DNA from: an uncultured Clostridia bacterium
GTDB taxonomy: Bacteria > Bacillota > Clostridia > TANB77 > CAG-508
Reading direction: 5' to 3'
Assembly: GCA_947589015.1 (NCBI GenBank)
Contig: CANPZF010000015.1
Location: forward strand, 1-41,304
Length of the DNA stretch: 41,304 bases
In this document: piece after piece, positions 1-8,951 of the stretch
How positions within the stretch are numbered: position 1 is the stretch's first letter
Layout of the letters: the number at the start of each line of letters is the position of its first letter
Program-made: the position numbers and the translations under genes
Notes under the pieces: generated by a model
What the model saw: the letters and a program-made list of their open reading frames with translations, nothing else
Told to the model about the DNA's origin: nothing
Databases searched by the model: none

Positions 1-138
1 TAAAGTTTTTAACTTTACGAATATAAAGACTAAGAAAATGCAAAGAGAAACGGATAAAAAATGATACTATATTGTAACCCAAAAAAGACGATTATATACA
101 AATTATAAACAATACAAACTTGCGAAAGGGGTAAAAAA

Positions 139-858
139 ATGGAAACAAAAGAATTAGAGAATATCTCTAATTTAAGCAATGAAGCAGAAATTGAAATTGA
201 TAGTTTTGTCCAAGAAAAAGAAAAAAATATAATACATTTATTTAGAAACATAACTAAAAGATTTGCAGATATAATATTTGGATTATTTGGTGTTTTTCTA
301 GTAATTCCATTAACAATAACCATATACATATGTAGAAAAATTCTAAAAGAATATGATGGACCTATATTTTATGAACAATTAAGAATAGGAAAAAACGGAA
401 AATATTTTAGGCTATATAAATTTAGGACAATGGTGGTAGGAGCAGATGAAAAATTAAAAGAATATTTAGAGGAAAATGAAGAGGCAAGAAAGGAATTTAA
501 AGAAAATCATAAATTAAAAAATGATCCAAGAATAACTAGATTAGGAAGATTTTTAAGAAAAACAAGTATTGATGAAATGCCTCAGTTCTGGAATGTACTA
601 AGAGGAGAAATGAGTTTAATAGGACCAAGACCATATTTGCTAAGTGAAAAAGAAGATATGGGAAAATATTATGATTATATTATAACATGCAAACCTGGAA
701 TAACAGGACTTTGGCAAGTAAGTGGTAGAAATGGAACAACATTTGAAGAAAGATTAAAAATAGATATTAAATATTTAAAAGATAATAGTTTAAAAAATGA
801 TGTAAAAATATTTATAAAAACAATTATAGCAGTTTTAAAAAAAGACGGAGCTAATTAA
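139..858 (+). CDS. Undecaprenyl-phosphate sugar-1-phosphate transferase (initiating)
   Basis: Starts lipid-linked repeat-unit synthesis by moving a sugar-1-phosphate from a UDP-sugar to undecaprenyl phosphate at the inner membrane face. The 239-aa protein has one hydrophobic segment (about 44-66) followed by a bacterial sugar transferase domain (PF02397): FYEQLRIG, KFRTM, SIDEMPQFWNVL with the catalytic Asp145-Glu146 pair, LIGPRP, and GITGLWQVSGRN. It is the short, single-membrane-segment (PglC-like) form without the four extra N-terminal TMs of WbaP. The charged N-terminal 40 residues are unassigned. An AAAGGGG ribosome site lies just before the ATG. It is the first gene of the polysaccharide locus; the exact sugar cannot be read from sequence. 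Confidence 0.93.
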   Translation: METKELENISNLSNEAEIEIDSFVQEKEKNIIHLFRNITKRFADIIFGLFGVFLVIPLTITIYICRKILKEYDGPIFYEQLRIGKNGKYFRLYKFRTMVVGADEKLKEYLEENEEARKEFKENHKLKNDPRITRLGRFLRKTSIDEMPQFWNVLRGEMSLIGPRPYLLSEKEDMGKYYDYIITCKPGITGLWQVSGRNGTTFEERLKIDIKYLKDNSLKNDVKIFIKTIIAVLKKDGAN

Positions 859-888
859 ATAAACATAATTAAAGGTGGTGAATTATAC

Positions 889-1422
889 TTGAAAATACAT
901 AGAACTTTTATATCAGACTTATATACTATAGAACCAACAATTATAAATGAAATGATTTTAAAATATGACAAAAACTTTTTTAAAAAAAATCATTTAGATA
1001 TGAATTTTATACAAGATAATGAAAGCCTATCTAAAAGAAATGTATTAAGAGGATTGCATATACAAATAGAAAAGCCACAAGGAAAATTAGTTAGTGTTTT
1101 AGAAGGAGAAATTTTTGATGTAGCTGTGGATTTAAGAAAAGATAGTAAAACATTTTTAAAATGGGATGGAGAGATATTATCTTCGCAAAACAATAAAATG
1201 TTTTATATTCCAGAAGGATTTGCACATGGATTTTTAGTTCTTTCCGATTTTGCTAAAGTATCATTTAAAGTTTCAAATTTATGGAATCCCGAAGATGAGG
1301 TAGGAATTGCATGGAACGATTCAACTTTAAATATAGATTGGCCATTAAATGGAAATACACCAATTATTGCCGAAAAAGATAAGAAATATATAGAAATAAA
1401 AAATAATAGAATTTTTAAATAA
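889..1422 (+). CDS. rfbC: dTDP-4-dehydrorhamnose 3,5-epimerase-like protein
   Basis: RmlC/RfbC-fold cupin that epimerises dTDP-4-keto-6-deoxyglucose in dTDP-rhamnose synthesis, or a relative acting on a similar nucleotide sugar. The family marks are RGLH (His57, the catalytic His position), VLEGEIFDVAVDLR, IPEGFAHGF, and GIAWND...INWP-like end. TTG start chosen because AAAGGTGG lies at the right distance and the protein begins with the usual beta strand. Odd point: in the stretch that is usually Tyr-Tyr-x-Pro-Glu the sequence is NLWNPEDE, so aromatic Tyr residues expected near the active site are replaced. No rfbA, rfbB or rfbD is in the window, so the substrate may differ from the classic one. 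Confidence 0.8.
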   Translation: MKIHRTFISDLYTIEPTIINEMILKYDKNFFKKNHLDMNFIQDNESLSKRNVLRGLHIQIEKPQGKLVSVLEGEIFDVAVDLRKDSKTFLKWDGEILSSQNNKMFYIPEGFAHGFLVLSDFAKVSFKVSNLWNPEDEVGIAWNDSTLNIDWPLNGNTPIIAEKDKKYIEIKNNRIFK

Positions 1423-1436
1423 ATGAAAGGAAAAAT

Positions 1437-2426
1437 ATGAACATATTATACACATGTGATAACAATTATGTGATGCTGATGGGAATATCAATGATTTCTC
1501 TCTTTAAATCTAATATGAATGAAGATGAGATAAATGTTTATTTAATAGGTGAAAATATTAGTGACAGTAACAAAATAAATTTAAAAAATATTGCTAAGAA
1601 ATATAAAAGAAACTGTATAATAATTGATTCGCCCAATTTAAAATTATCAGAAAATTTATCATTTAAAAGATGGCCTAGAAGTGCATACACAAGATTATTA
1701 TGTGGAGAAATATTGCCCACAGATGTAAAAAAAATTATTTACATAGATTGTGATACTATCATAAAAGAAAGTTTACGAGAACTATATACAAATACTACTT
1801 TAGATAAATTTGATGTATGTGGAGTAAAGGAATGTGTTAGTGGATATTACAAAAAGAATATAGGATTACCATTTGATTGCGAATCATATATAAATGCAGG
1901 AGTATTACTTATAAATGTTGATGCATTTAGGAAAAGAGATATGCTAAATGAAATGGAAGCATTTGTTAGTAAATATGCTAAAAGAATTAGTTATGCCGAC
2001 CAAGATGTTTTAAACTATTTATTCAAAGATAATATTGGAATTTTAGAACCAAAATATAATGCTATGACTATTGAATTTGTTTATAAATATAAAGATATTA
2101 TTAAATTAAGAAAACCAAGTAGTTATTATAAGGAAGAAGAAATCAAAAAAGCAATACTAAAACCTTATATTATACATTATACAACCAATATGACTACAAT
2201 TAGACCGTGGTTCAAAAACTCAAATCATCCGAGAAAAGAAGACTTTATGGATATATATTATAATGAAAATTATTTTAATAAACAATTAGAAGAATTTCCT
2301 ACTAAGAGCTTTAAAAATAAATTTTTCAATTTATTTTTAAGTTTACCAAAAGATATAGGATATGAATGTCTTGGATTAATACATTCAAAAATAGTTCCAT
2401 TATCGAAAAAAATAAAAGCTGCATAA
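1437..2426 (+). CDS. Glycosyltransferase family 8
   Basis: Retaining glycosyltransferase of the GT8 (LgtC/galactosyltransferase) type, cytoplasmic or membrane-associated, adding a hexose to the growing repeat unit. It opens with the typical MNILYTCDNNY, has the metal-binding DxD as YIDCDTI (Asp104, Asp106), then SYINAGVLLINVDAFR and SYADQDVLNYLF, and a late HYTT(N) motif with histidine. 329 aa is normal for the family. The C-terminal ~50 residues are Lys/Phe-rich and probably amphipathic membrane contact. It follows the epimerase after 14 bp in the same transcription unit. Donor and acceptor cannot be deduced. Confidence 0.9.
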   Translation: MNILYTCDNNYVMLMGISMISLFKSNMNEDEINVYLIGENISDSNKINLKNIAKKYKRNCIIIDSPNLKLSENLSFKRWPRSAYTRLLCGEILPTDVKKIIYIDCDTIIKESLRELYTNTTLDKFDVCGVKECVSGYYKKNIGLPFDCESYINAGVLLINVDAFRKRDMLNEMEAFVSKYAKRISYADQDVLNYLFKDNIGILEPKYNAMTIEFVYKYKDIIKLRKPSSYYKEEEIKKAILKPYIIHYTTNMTTIRPWFKNSNHPRKEDFMDIYYNENYFNKQLEEFPTKSFKNKFFNLFLSLPKDIGYECLGLIHSKIVPLSKKIKAA

Positions 2427-2502
2427 TAAATTTAATATAAAAAGTTTATATGTAAAACTTATTTAAAAACATAAATAATATGAAAGAGGAAGGAGTGTAA
2501 AA

Positions 2503-3264
2503 ATGAAGTATACGCCTAAATATTTTAAAGAAAATATGCCTGAATGGAAAAGAAAAAAAGATGCAATATTAACAAAAATATTTTATAGACCAATTTCATT
2601 TATAGGTGCAAGCATTTTTTCACAATTTGGAATTTCAGCTAACACAGTATCATATATTTCAGCAGTTATTGCAGTAATTGCATGTTGTTGTTTTTTAGTA
2701 CCAGTACATAAAATTCAAATAATAGGAGCAATATTAATAAATATTTGGATAATTTTTGATTGCATTGATGGAAACATAGCAAGAAGTGTAAGAATGCAAC
2801 CTTTTGGAGAATTTGCAGATAGTATTAGTAGTTATATATTAGTTGGACTTATGTGTACATGTATGGGAATATCAGTATACTTTAATGGAGGTATATTAAT
2901 AGAACCATATAATGTCTGGATAGTTTTAATAGGAGCAATTGCATCAAGTTCAGATTCTTTGATGAGACTAATATATCAAAAATATAAAAATACAGAGAGA
3001 AATATGGCTGATAAGGGAATAGTTGAGATTGAGGATGATGTACGAAAAGATAATTCAAAAGTGGGAAGCTTTAGAGTTAGAGTTGAAATGGAGTTAGGAA
3101 TAGGAGGATTTTTACCTTTTGTAATTTTAATAGGAGCGATATTTAATATTCTAGACATAGTTGTATTATATTGTTTTGCTTATTATTTATTATCGTTTAT
3201 TATAGCTCTATTTGTATATGTGCGAAAAGCAATAAAAAAATCTAAATTAACTGAAAATAGTTAA
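2503..3264 (+). CDS. CDP-alcohol phosphatidyltransferase family protein
   Basis: Polytopic membrane protein of PF01066, which couples a CDP-activated alcohol to an acceptor alcohol. The signature is at residues 86-110: Asp86, Asp89-Gly90, Ala93-Arg94, Gly102, Asp106. It departs from the family consensus: only seven residues separate AR from G, and the fourth Asp (normally four residues after Asp106) is Ser110. Several TM segments surround it. The next two genes encode a cytidylyltransferase-like enzyme and a HAD phosphatase, so a locally made CDP-alcohol is a reasonable donor and glycan decoration a reasonable job; that is inference. RBS AGGAAGGAG precedes the ATG. Confidence 0.85.
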   Translation: MKYTPKYFKENMPEWKRKKDAILTKIFYRPISFIGASIFSQFGISANTVSYISAVIAVIACCCFLVPVHKIQIIGAILINIWIIFDCIDGNIARSVRMQPFGEFADSISSYILVGLMCTCMGISVYFNGGILIEPYNVWIVLIGAIASSSDSLMRLIYQKYKNTERNMADKGIVEIEDDVRKDNSKVGSFRVRVEMELGIGGFLPFVILIGAIFNILDIVVLYCFAYYLLSFIIALFVYVRKAIKKSKLTENS

Positions 3265-3289
3265 AATAAAATATATAGGAGAAATTTTT

Positions 3290-4000
3290 ATGAAAGCATT
3301 AATTTTAGCTGCAGGCTTGGGGAGTAGATTAGCCCCATTGACAGATGAATGTCCAAAATCATTAGTAAAAGTAAATGGAAAACAAATTTTATTAAAACAA
3401 ATTGAAAACTTAAGAGAAAATAAAATAGATGATATAACAATTATTTCCGGGTATAAAGCAGATATTTTAGAAAAATTTGTGCATGATAGATACCCACAAA
3501 TACAAATAATTTATAGTGAAGATTTTAAAAATACTAATAATATGTACTCAGCATATTTGGCAAGTAAAAAATTAAAAGGAGAAGAGTTCCTTATGATGAA
3601 TGCGGATGTGTTTTTTGATTCATCAGTTATAAAAAAATTAATAGAATTCAAGTTTAAAAATGCAATTGTTACAGATATAGGAAGATATATGGAAGAATCT
3701 ATGAAAGTAGTAGAAGAAAAAGGAAGATTAATAAGTATATCTAAGCAAATAAAACCAGAAGAAGCATTAGGTTGTTCTATAGACGTATATAAATTTTCGA
3801 AAGAAGGAGGACAAGCTTTTTTCAGAAAATGTGAAGAATACATTATTAAAAAGAAAGAATTAAAATTATGGAGTGAAGTAGCACTAAATGATGTATTAAA
3901 AGAGATAGAATTTAGAGCATGTCCGCTAGATGGTAGATGGTATGAAATAGATAATCATGAAGATTTAGCGGAAGCAGAAAGAATATTTAATGGAGAATAA
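3290..4000 (+). CDS. Nucleotidyltransferase (LicC-like CTP:phospho-alcohol cytidylyltransferase)
   Basis: NTP_transferase-fold enzyme that activates a phosphorylated sugar or alcohol with a nucleotide. It begins LILAAGLGSRLAPLTDECPK, the nucleotide-binding loop with its conserved Arg13 and the Pro-Lys pair, has an NADVFFD metal site near residue 105, and ends with the WYEIDNHEDLAEAE motif seen in LicC-type cytidylyltransferases. 236 aa fits LicC rather than the longer sugar-pyrophosphorylases. It sits between a CDP-alcohol transferase and a HAD phosphatase, which supports CTP as substrate. The alcohol (choline, ethanolamine, glycerol or other) cannot be told. Confidence 0.85.
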   Translation: MKALILAAGLGSRLAPLTDECPKSLVKVNGKQILLKQIENLRENKIDDITIISGYKADILEKFVHDRYPQIQIIYSEDFKNTNNMYSAYLASKKLKGEEFLMMNADVFFDSSVIKKLIEFKFKNAIVTDIGRYMEESMKVVEEKGRLISISKQIKPEEALGCSIDVYKFSKEGGQAFFRKCEEYIIKKKELKLWSEVALNDVLKEIEFRACPLDGRWYEIDNHEDLAEAERIFNGE

Positions 4001-4001
4001 T

Positions 4002-4802
4002 ATGGAAGAAGAAATAAGAAAGAAAAAGCTGTTTTTATTTGATATGGATGGAACTATTTATAAGGGTAAAGAAGTATTTGCAGGAGTAAAAGAATTAATG
4101 GAAAAAATTAAACAAATAGGTGGCAAATATATTTTTATAACAAATAATTCATCAAAATCCATTTACGAATACATAAATAAAATAAATAATATGGGGATAA
4201 GTGCAAAATACGATAATTTTTATACATCTACACAGGCAACAATTGAATTTTTGAAAAGTAATCATCCCAATAAATTAGTATATTGTATGGGAACAAAAGA
4301 ACTAGTAAAAGAACTAAAAAATAATAATATTAATGTAACAACATCTTATGATAAAAATATAGACGTTATACTTATTGGATATGATACAGAATTACAGTAT
4401 CAAAAATTAAGAGATATATCAAAGATATTGTTTGAAAAGAAAGAACTACCTTACATTGCTACCAATCCTGATTTAGCATGTCCTACTGAAGCTGAATATA
4501 TTCCAGATTGTGGAGCTATGGCTAAAATGCTGGAATGTGCAACAGGAAGATTTCCGATATTTATAGGAAAACCAGAGCCAACAATGATTAATTATTGTAT
4601 GAAAAATTTTGGATACAAAAAAGAAGAAACTATCGTTATAGGAGATAGACTATACACGGATATTGCATCTGGAGTAAATGCAGAAGTTTCTACAATTTGT
4701 GTATTAACTGGTGAGGCAACAAGTAAACAAATAGAAGAAAGTAAAATAAAACCTACTTTTGTTTTAGAAAGTGTAAAAAATATATATGAAATTTTAAAAT
4801 AA
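4002..4802 (+). CDS. HAD superfamily IIA hydrolase (NagD/phosphoglycolate-phosphatase-like)
   Basis: Cytoplasmic phosphatase of the HAD IIA group. Motif I is FLFDMDGT (Asp14, Asp16), motif II ITNNSS, motif III Lys in GKPEPTM, motif IV IGDRLYTDI; a C2-type cap lies between motifs II and III. The start at 4002 is preferred over an in-frame ATG at 3990 because GGAG at 3992-3995 lies six bases before it; this start also falls just after the upstream stop. Tight coupling to the cytidylyltransferase suggests it acts in the same pathway, for example on a polyol phosphate such as glycerol phosphate. Substrate is unproven. Confidence 0.88.
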   Translation: MEEEIRKKKLFLFDMDGTIYKGKEVFAGVKELMEKIKQIGGKYIFITNNSSKSIYEYINKINNMGISAKYDNFYTSTQATIEFLKSNHPNKLVYCMGTKELVKELKNNNINVTTSYDKNIDVILIGYDTELQYQKLRDISKILFEKKELPYIATNPDLACPTEAEYIPDCGAMAKMLECATGRFPIFIGKPEPTMINYCMKNFGYKKEETIVIGDRLYTDIASGVNAEVSTICVLTGEATSKQIEESKIKPTFVLESVKNIYEILK

Positions 4803-4834
4803 GAAAAAAATAATACATTAGAGAGGAAAATTTA

Positions 4835-6028
4835 ATGAAATTATTATTTATACAAGGTGGTTCCAGAATAAGAGTCTGCACAAATGGTACATGTTATGTA
4901 GATGGAAATTTTAACAACATGATATGGAAAAGATACAAACTCTATGTAGATGAACTTACTGTAATTTTAAGAAAAGTTAACAAAACTTTTGATGAAGAAA
5001 AAATAAAAGATAGTTTTAACAAAATAGATTTAAAATTGATAGAACTTAGCTTAGTAGATGACTTATATAGCCCAAAATCAAATTTTATTAATATAAAAAA
5101 AAGAAATGAAACGAAAAAAATTATAAAACAAGAAGTTTTATCAAGTGACAAAATAATTATAAGATCCATAGGAAATTTTTATACTAATACAGCATTAAAA
5201 TATTGTAAAAAATACAATAAAGACTATCTAATAGAAGTCACAGGATTTGCATTTGAAGGATTATGGAATCATAGCTTATTAGGAAAAATAAAAGCAATAC
5301 CAGCTGAACTAAAATTAAAAAGAAGTATTATAAATGCTCCATATGCAGTATATGTAACAGAAGATGCCCTACAAAAAAGGTATCCATGTAGAAATGAAAC
5401 ATTAGGATGTTCAGATGTGGTTGTAATGCCAATAGAAGAACAACAATTAATAGAAAAAAATAAAATAAAAATAAAGAATTTTTTAAATAAAGATTCGAAA
5501 ATAAAAATTGGGACAGCAGCATTTTTAGATGTGAAATGGAAAGGACAAAAAGATATTATTAAAGCAATTTATCAATTAAAAAAACAAGGAATAAATAAAT
5601 ACGAATATGAGTTAATTGGTTCAGGTGAGGGCAAATACTTAAGAAAATTAATAGATAAATATAACTTAAAAGATTGTGTGAAAATAAAAGGAGCACTTAA
5701 ACATGAAGATGTCATGAATTGGCTTGATGATATAGACATATACGTACAACCTAGTTATCAAGAAGGATTATGTAGAATAATAGTAGAAGCAATGAGTAGA
5801 GGATGTGCAATAGTCTGTTCAAATACAGGAGGGAATTATGAACTAATTGATAAAAAATATATCTATCATAAAAAAAGAATAAAAGATGTTATACAAAAAA
5901 TATTGTCAATTGGAGAAGAAAATGTAGAAGAAATTTCTATTAGAAACTATAACAAATCAAAAAATTATTACGAGAGTATTCTTAATAAGAAAAGAGATAG
6001 ATTTTATAAATATTTTATTGAAAATTAA
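4835..6028 (+). CDS. Glycosyltransferase family 4 (GT-B fold)
   Basis: 397-aa GT-B enzyme. The C-terminal half has the family-1-type signature: IGTAAFLDVKWKGQKDII, ELIGSGEGKYLRKLI, YVQPSYQEGLCRIIVEAMSR with the E-x7-E region, and CSNTGGNYELI. The N-terminal acceptor domain is less conserved and carries many charged residues but no clear membrane segment. RBS AGAGAGG before the ATG. It probably adds one sugar to the lipid-linked repeat unit on the cytoplasmic side. Confidence 0.88.
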   Translation: MKLLFIQGGSRIRVCTNGTCYVDGNFNNMIWKRYKLYVDELTVILRKVNKTFDEEKIKDSFNKIDLKLIELSLVDDLYSPKSNFINIKKRNETKKIIKQEVLSSDKIIIRSIGNFYTNTALKYCKKYNKDYLIEVTGFAFEGLWNHSLLGKIKAIPAELKLKRSIINAPYAVYVTEDALQKRYPCRNETLGCSDVVVMPIEEQQLIEKNKIKIKNFLNKDSKIKIGTAAFLDVKWKGQKDIIKAIYQLKKQGINKYEYELIGSGEGKYLRKLIDKYNLKDCVKIKGALKHEDVMNWLDDIDIYVQPSYQEGLCRIIVEAMSRGCAIVCSNTGGNYELIDKKYIYHKKRIKDVIQKILSIGEENVEEISIRNYNKSKNYYESILNKKRDRFYKYFIEN

Positions 6029-6060
6029 TATTTAATAACAAACGATAAGGAGAGAAACTT

Positions 6061-7173
6061 ATGAAAGCCTATTATTTCACTTTTATAATTGCATACTTGT
6101 TTGCTTTTTTAGGTGAAAAGTTGATTAAAAAGCATAGCAATGGGTTAGGAAAATTTAGTTTATTAATTTCACTTGCAATCGTTTGCTTAGTGGCTGGAGT
6201 TAGAAATATAGAGATTGGTACTGATGTTAGAATATATCTTTACCCTATGTTTAAAGGGTTTGCTTTTAATGGAACCACCATTATATATCAGATATTGAAT
6301 TCAAAGACAGAAATTGGATTTGTAATTTTACTATATATAGTAAGTGTTTTAAAAAATGTAAATGTGCTAATGTTTGTAGTTGAAATATGTATTGCTTTGC
6401 CGATATATATATATGCTTACAAACAAAAAGATAAATATAGTATATCTTTCATAATATTAATATTTTTATTAACAATGTATGTAAGATCATTCAATATAAT
6501 AAGACAAAGTATTGCAATGTCAATAATTATATTATCTACATATTATTTCGAAAATAAAAAATACAAAAGAACGTTGATGCTTTCAATACTTGCGATGATG
6601 TTTCATAAATCAGCAATAATATGTGTCCTAATATATATGTTTATAATAATAAGTAAATCAAAAAGAGATAAAAGAAATTCATTAATTATTTTGACTTATG
6701 CAGGAATAATAATGGTTATGTTTATGCTAGGTCCAATTTTAAATGCTTTTTTTGCTAAATATGCCACATATATGGAGCCATCAGGAGATAGTGAAAGCAC
6801 GTTAACAATTTCAAGAATCATGAAAAAATTTTTTTGGATTGCATTATCATTTGTATATTTATCATTTGCTAGAAAAAACAATAAAGATAACCATGAAAAA
6901 GCACTATTATGCGTTAATCTATTCGTATCAGAATTCATACTATCTTTGATAAGTTTAAAAATACCTAATTCAGCAAGATTGGGATATTATCTTATAAATT
7001 TAGGATATATAGTATTATGCATTAATACACCAAGGATTTGCAAACAAAAAAGATTTATACAACTATTTTTAATAGTTATATTGTTTGCATTCTGGTATAA
7101 GATGACAGCAATTGTTGATTCTGGTGATGGAACATATCCTTACATATCGGATATACTAACTTTTTTAAATTAA
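6061..7173 (+). CDS. EpsG-family O-antigen/exopolysaccharide polymerase (Wzy-like)
   Basis: A 370-aa polytopic membrane protein, almost all hydrophobic with about ten membrane segments. Marks of the EpsG family (PF14897) are VAGVRNIEIGTDVRIYLYP near residue 45-60 (the R-x-x-x-x-G-T-D motif), a long second half with RSFNIIRQSIAMSI, and MFHKSAII. Wzy/EpsG proteins join repeat units on the outer face of the membrane. It is the only polymerase candidate here, so a Wzx/Wzy-type export route with the flippase at 10051 is likely. RBS AAGGAGAG precedes the ATG. Confidence 0.87.
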   Translation: MKAYYFTFIIAYLFAFLGEKLIKKHSNGLGKFSLLISLAIVCLVAGVRNIEIGTDVRIYLYPMFKGFAFNGTTIIYQILNSKTEIGFVILLYIVSVLKNVNVLMFVVEICIALPIYIYAYKQKDKYSISFIILIFLLTMYVRSFNIIRQSIAMSIIILSTYYFENKKYKRTLMLSILAMMFHKSAIICVLIYMFIIISKSKRDKRNSLIILTYAGIIMVMFMLGPILNAFFAKYATYMEPSGDSESTLTISRIMKKFFWIALSFVYLSFARKNNKDNHEKALLCVNLFVSEFILSLISLKIPNSARLGYYLINLGYIVLCINTPRICKQKRFIQLFLIVILFAFWYKMTAIVDSGDGTYPYISDILTFLN

Positions 7174-7207
7174 AAATATATATTTTTAGAAAGGGAAAAT
7201 TTTTATT

Positions 7208-8413
7208 ATGAAAGTTTTAATATATGCAGATAAAAATATATTAGAGCCAATAGGTGGACCAACTGGATACTTATATAATCTATATAAAGAATTGAAAAAA
7301 GAAAAGATAGATAATATATATTTTTTAAATAATAAAAAAATGAAGAAAAAAATGTTTATAAAAAGATGTTATAAAAAATTACCAAAAGCTTTTCAAAATA
7401 AGTACAAAAAATTTAAAAACGATAAGGAAAAATACAATATATTAGATAAAGTATTTTCAACGTCACCTAAAGAATCTATATGTGATTTAAATGAATATGA
7501 TATGGTTCATTTTCATGCAACATTAGATATGTATATGGTAAAAGATTCTTTAGATAATTATAAAGGTAAGGTTATAATTACATCGCATACACCTAAGGTA
7601 GCCTTTAAAGAAACTATTGAAGATCGACTTTCAAAAGAAGAATATAGGAGTAAAAAAAAGAAATTAGATAGACTAGAAATCGTAGATGAATATGCATTTA
7701 ATAGAGCAGATTATATAATTTTTCCATGTGAAGAAGCAGAAGAACCTTATTATCACTCATGGGATAAATATAAGGAAATAAAAGAAAAAAATAAAAGCAA
7801 ATATTTTTATTTACCTACAGGAATAATACCAATAGAAATTGATGATACAGATAAAAAGATAAGAAGACAATATAATATACCAGAGAATGCATTTATTATT
7901 TCATATGTTGGAAGGCATAATGAAACAAAAGGATATGACCAATTAAAAATATTAGGTGAAAGAATATTAAATAAATATACAAATGTATATTTTCTTATAG
8001 CAGGAAGAGAAACACCATTAAAAGGATTAGAAAATAATCATTGGATCGAAATTGGATGGACAGATAAACCATATGAAATAGTAAAAGCCTCAAATTTATT
8101 TATATTACCAAATAAAGAAACATATTTTGACTTAGTTTTATTAGAAGTTCTATCGATAGGAAAAACAGTATTATTGACATCAACAGGTGGAAATAAATAT
8201 TTTGAAAAATTTCCAAATAAAGCATTATATTACTATGATTATGGAAATATAGAAGAAGCATTATTACAATTTTCAAAAATATATAATAGTTCTACAAAGG
8301 AATTAGAATTTAAAAACAAAAAATTATTTTTGGATAACTTTACAATAAAAAAATTTACACAAAAGTATTTGGAAATTTTGACAAAAATATATGAAGGAGA
8401 GAATAATGAATGA
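7208..8413 (+). CDS. Glycosyltransferase family 4
   Basis: 401-aa GT-B glycosyltransferase. N-terminal domain starts MKVLIYADKNILEPIGGPTGYL, with the Gly-rich acceptor loop GGPTGYL; C-terminal domain has ISYVGRHNETKGYDQL, FLIAGRE, YEIVKASNLFILPN and FDLVLLEVLSIGKTVLLTSTGG, matching the nucleotide-sugar site. The E residue of the usual E-x7-E is retained as LLEVLS. Its end overlaps the next gene by eight bases, so the two are translationally coupled. Confidence 0.88.
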   Translation: MKVLIYADKNILEPIGGPTGYLYNLYKELKKEKIDNIYFLNNKKMKKKMFIKRCYKKLPKAFQNKYKKFKNDKEKYNILDKVFSTSPKESICDLNEYDMVHFHATLDMYMVKDSLDNYKGKVIITSHTPKVAFKETIEDRLSKEEYRSKKKKLDRLEIVDEYAFNRADYIIFPCEEAEEPYYHSWDKYKEIKEKNKSKYFYLPTGIIPIEIDDTDKKIRRQYNIPENAFIISYVGRHNETKGYDQLKILGERILNKYTNVYFLIAGRETPLKGLENNHWIEIGWTDKPYEIVKASNLFILPNKETYFDLVLLEVLSIGKTVLLTSTGGNKYFEKFPNKALYYYDYGNIEEALLQFSKIYNSSTKELEFKNKKLFLDNFTIKKFTQKYLEILTKIYEGENNE

Positions 8414-8942
8414 TTATGTAAAAAGTGATTTAAATAGATATTATGGAAAATATGATTTTATGACATTTTTAAAAGCAATTTTTACTAATAGAACTTTTCG
8501 ATTTTTGTATATTCTTAGGATGTATCAAAATTCGGGGGGGGTACTAAAGCTTACAGCACTAGCCCTTTGGTGGATTAATAGAACAAGAAAAAGAATTCAA
8601 ATATCACGAAAAACTAAAATAGGATATGGATTGTACATAGCACATGATGGACCAGTAATCATTAATTCAACAGCTAAAATAGGAAACAATTGCAATTTAT
8701 CTCAATTTACAACTATTGGTTCAAATGAAGGACATGCAGCTACAATTGGAGATAATACATATATTGGACCAAATGTATGTATTGTTGAAGATGTAAAAAT
8801 TGGTAATAATGTTACGATAGGAGCAGGAAGTGTTGTAACTAAAGATATACCAGATAATGCAACCGCAGCTGGAAACTATGCGAAAGTAATAAACTATAAT
8901 AACCCAGGTAGATACATACAAAACAAATGGGAAATAAAATAG
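8406..8942 (+). CDS. Hexapeptide-repeat O-acetyltransferase (serine-acetyltransferase-like)
   Basis: 178-aa left-handed beta-helix acyltransferase, likely adding acetyl groups to the polysaccharide. Hexapeptide repeats run from about residue 75 to the end: GYGLYIAHDGPVII, AKIGNNCNLSQFTTIG, AATIGDNTYIGPNVCI, VKIGNNVTIGAGSVVTKD, with catalytic His in IAHDG. The ATG at 8406 is chosen because AAGGAGAG lies six bases upstream; an earlier in-frame ATG at 8391 has none. A run of eight G (8534-8541) falls in codons 43-46 and is unusual for this AT-rich DNA; slippage there would truncate the enzyme. Confidence 0.88.
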   Translation: MNDYVKSDLNRYYGKYDFMTFLKAIFTNRTFRFLYILRMYQNSGGVLKLTALALWWINRTRKRIQISRKTKIGYGLYIAHDGPVIINSTAKIGNNCNLSQFTTIGSNEGHAATIGDNTYIGPNVCIVEDVKIGNNVTIGAGSVVTKDIPDNATAAGNYAKVINYNNPGRYIQNKWEIK

Positions 8943-8951
8943 GAGAAGTAA

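Noticed and set aside
1..138. Gene fragment at the left edge
   Set aside because: Short AT-rich stretch with no recognisable product; the region before the first RBS holds nothing I can support.
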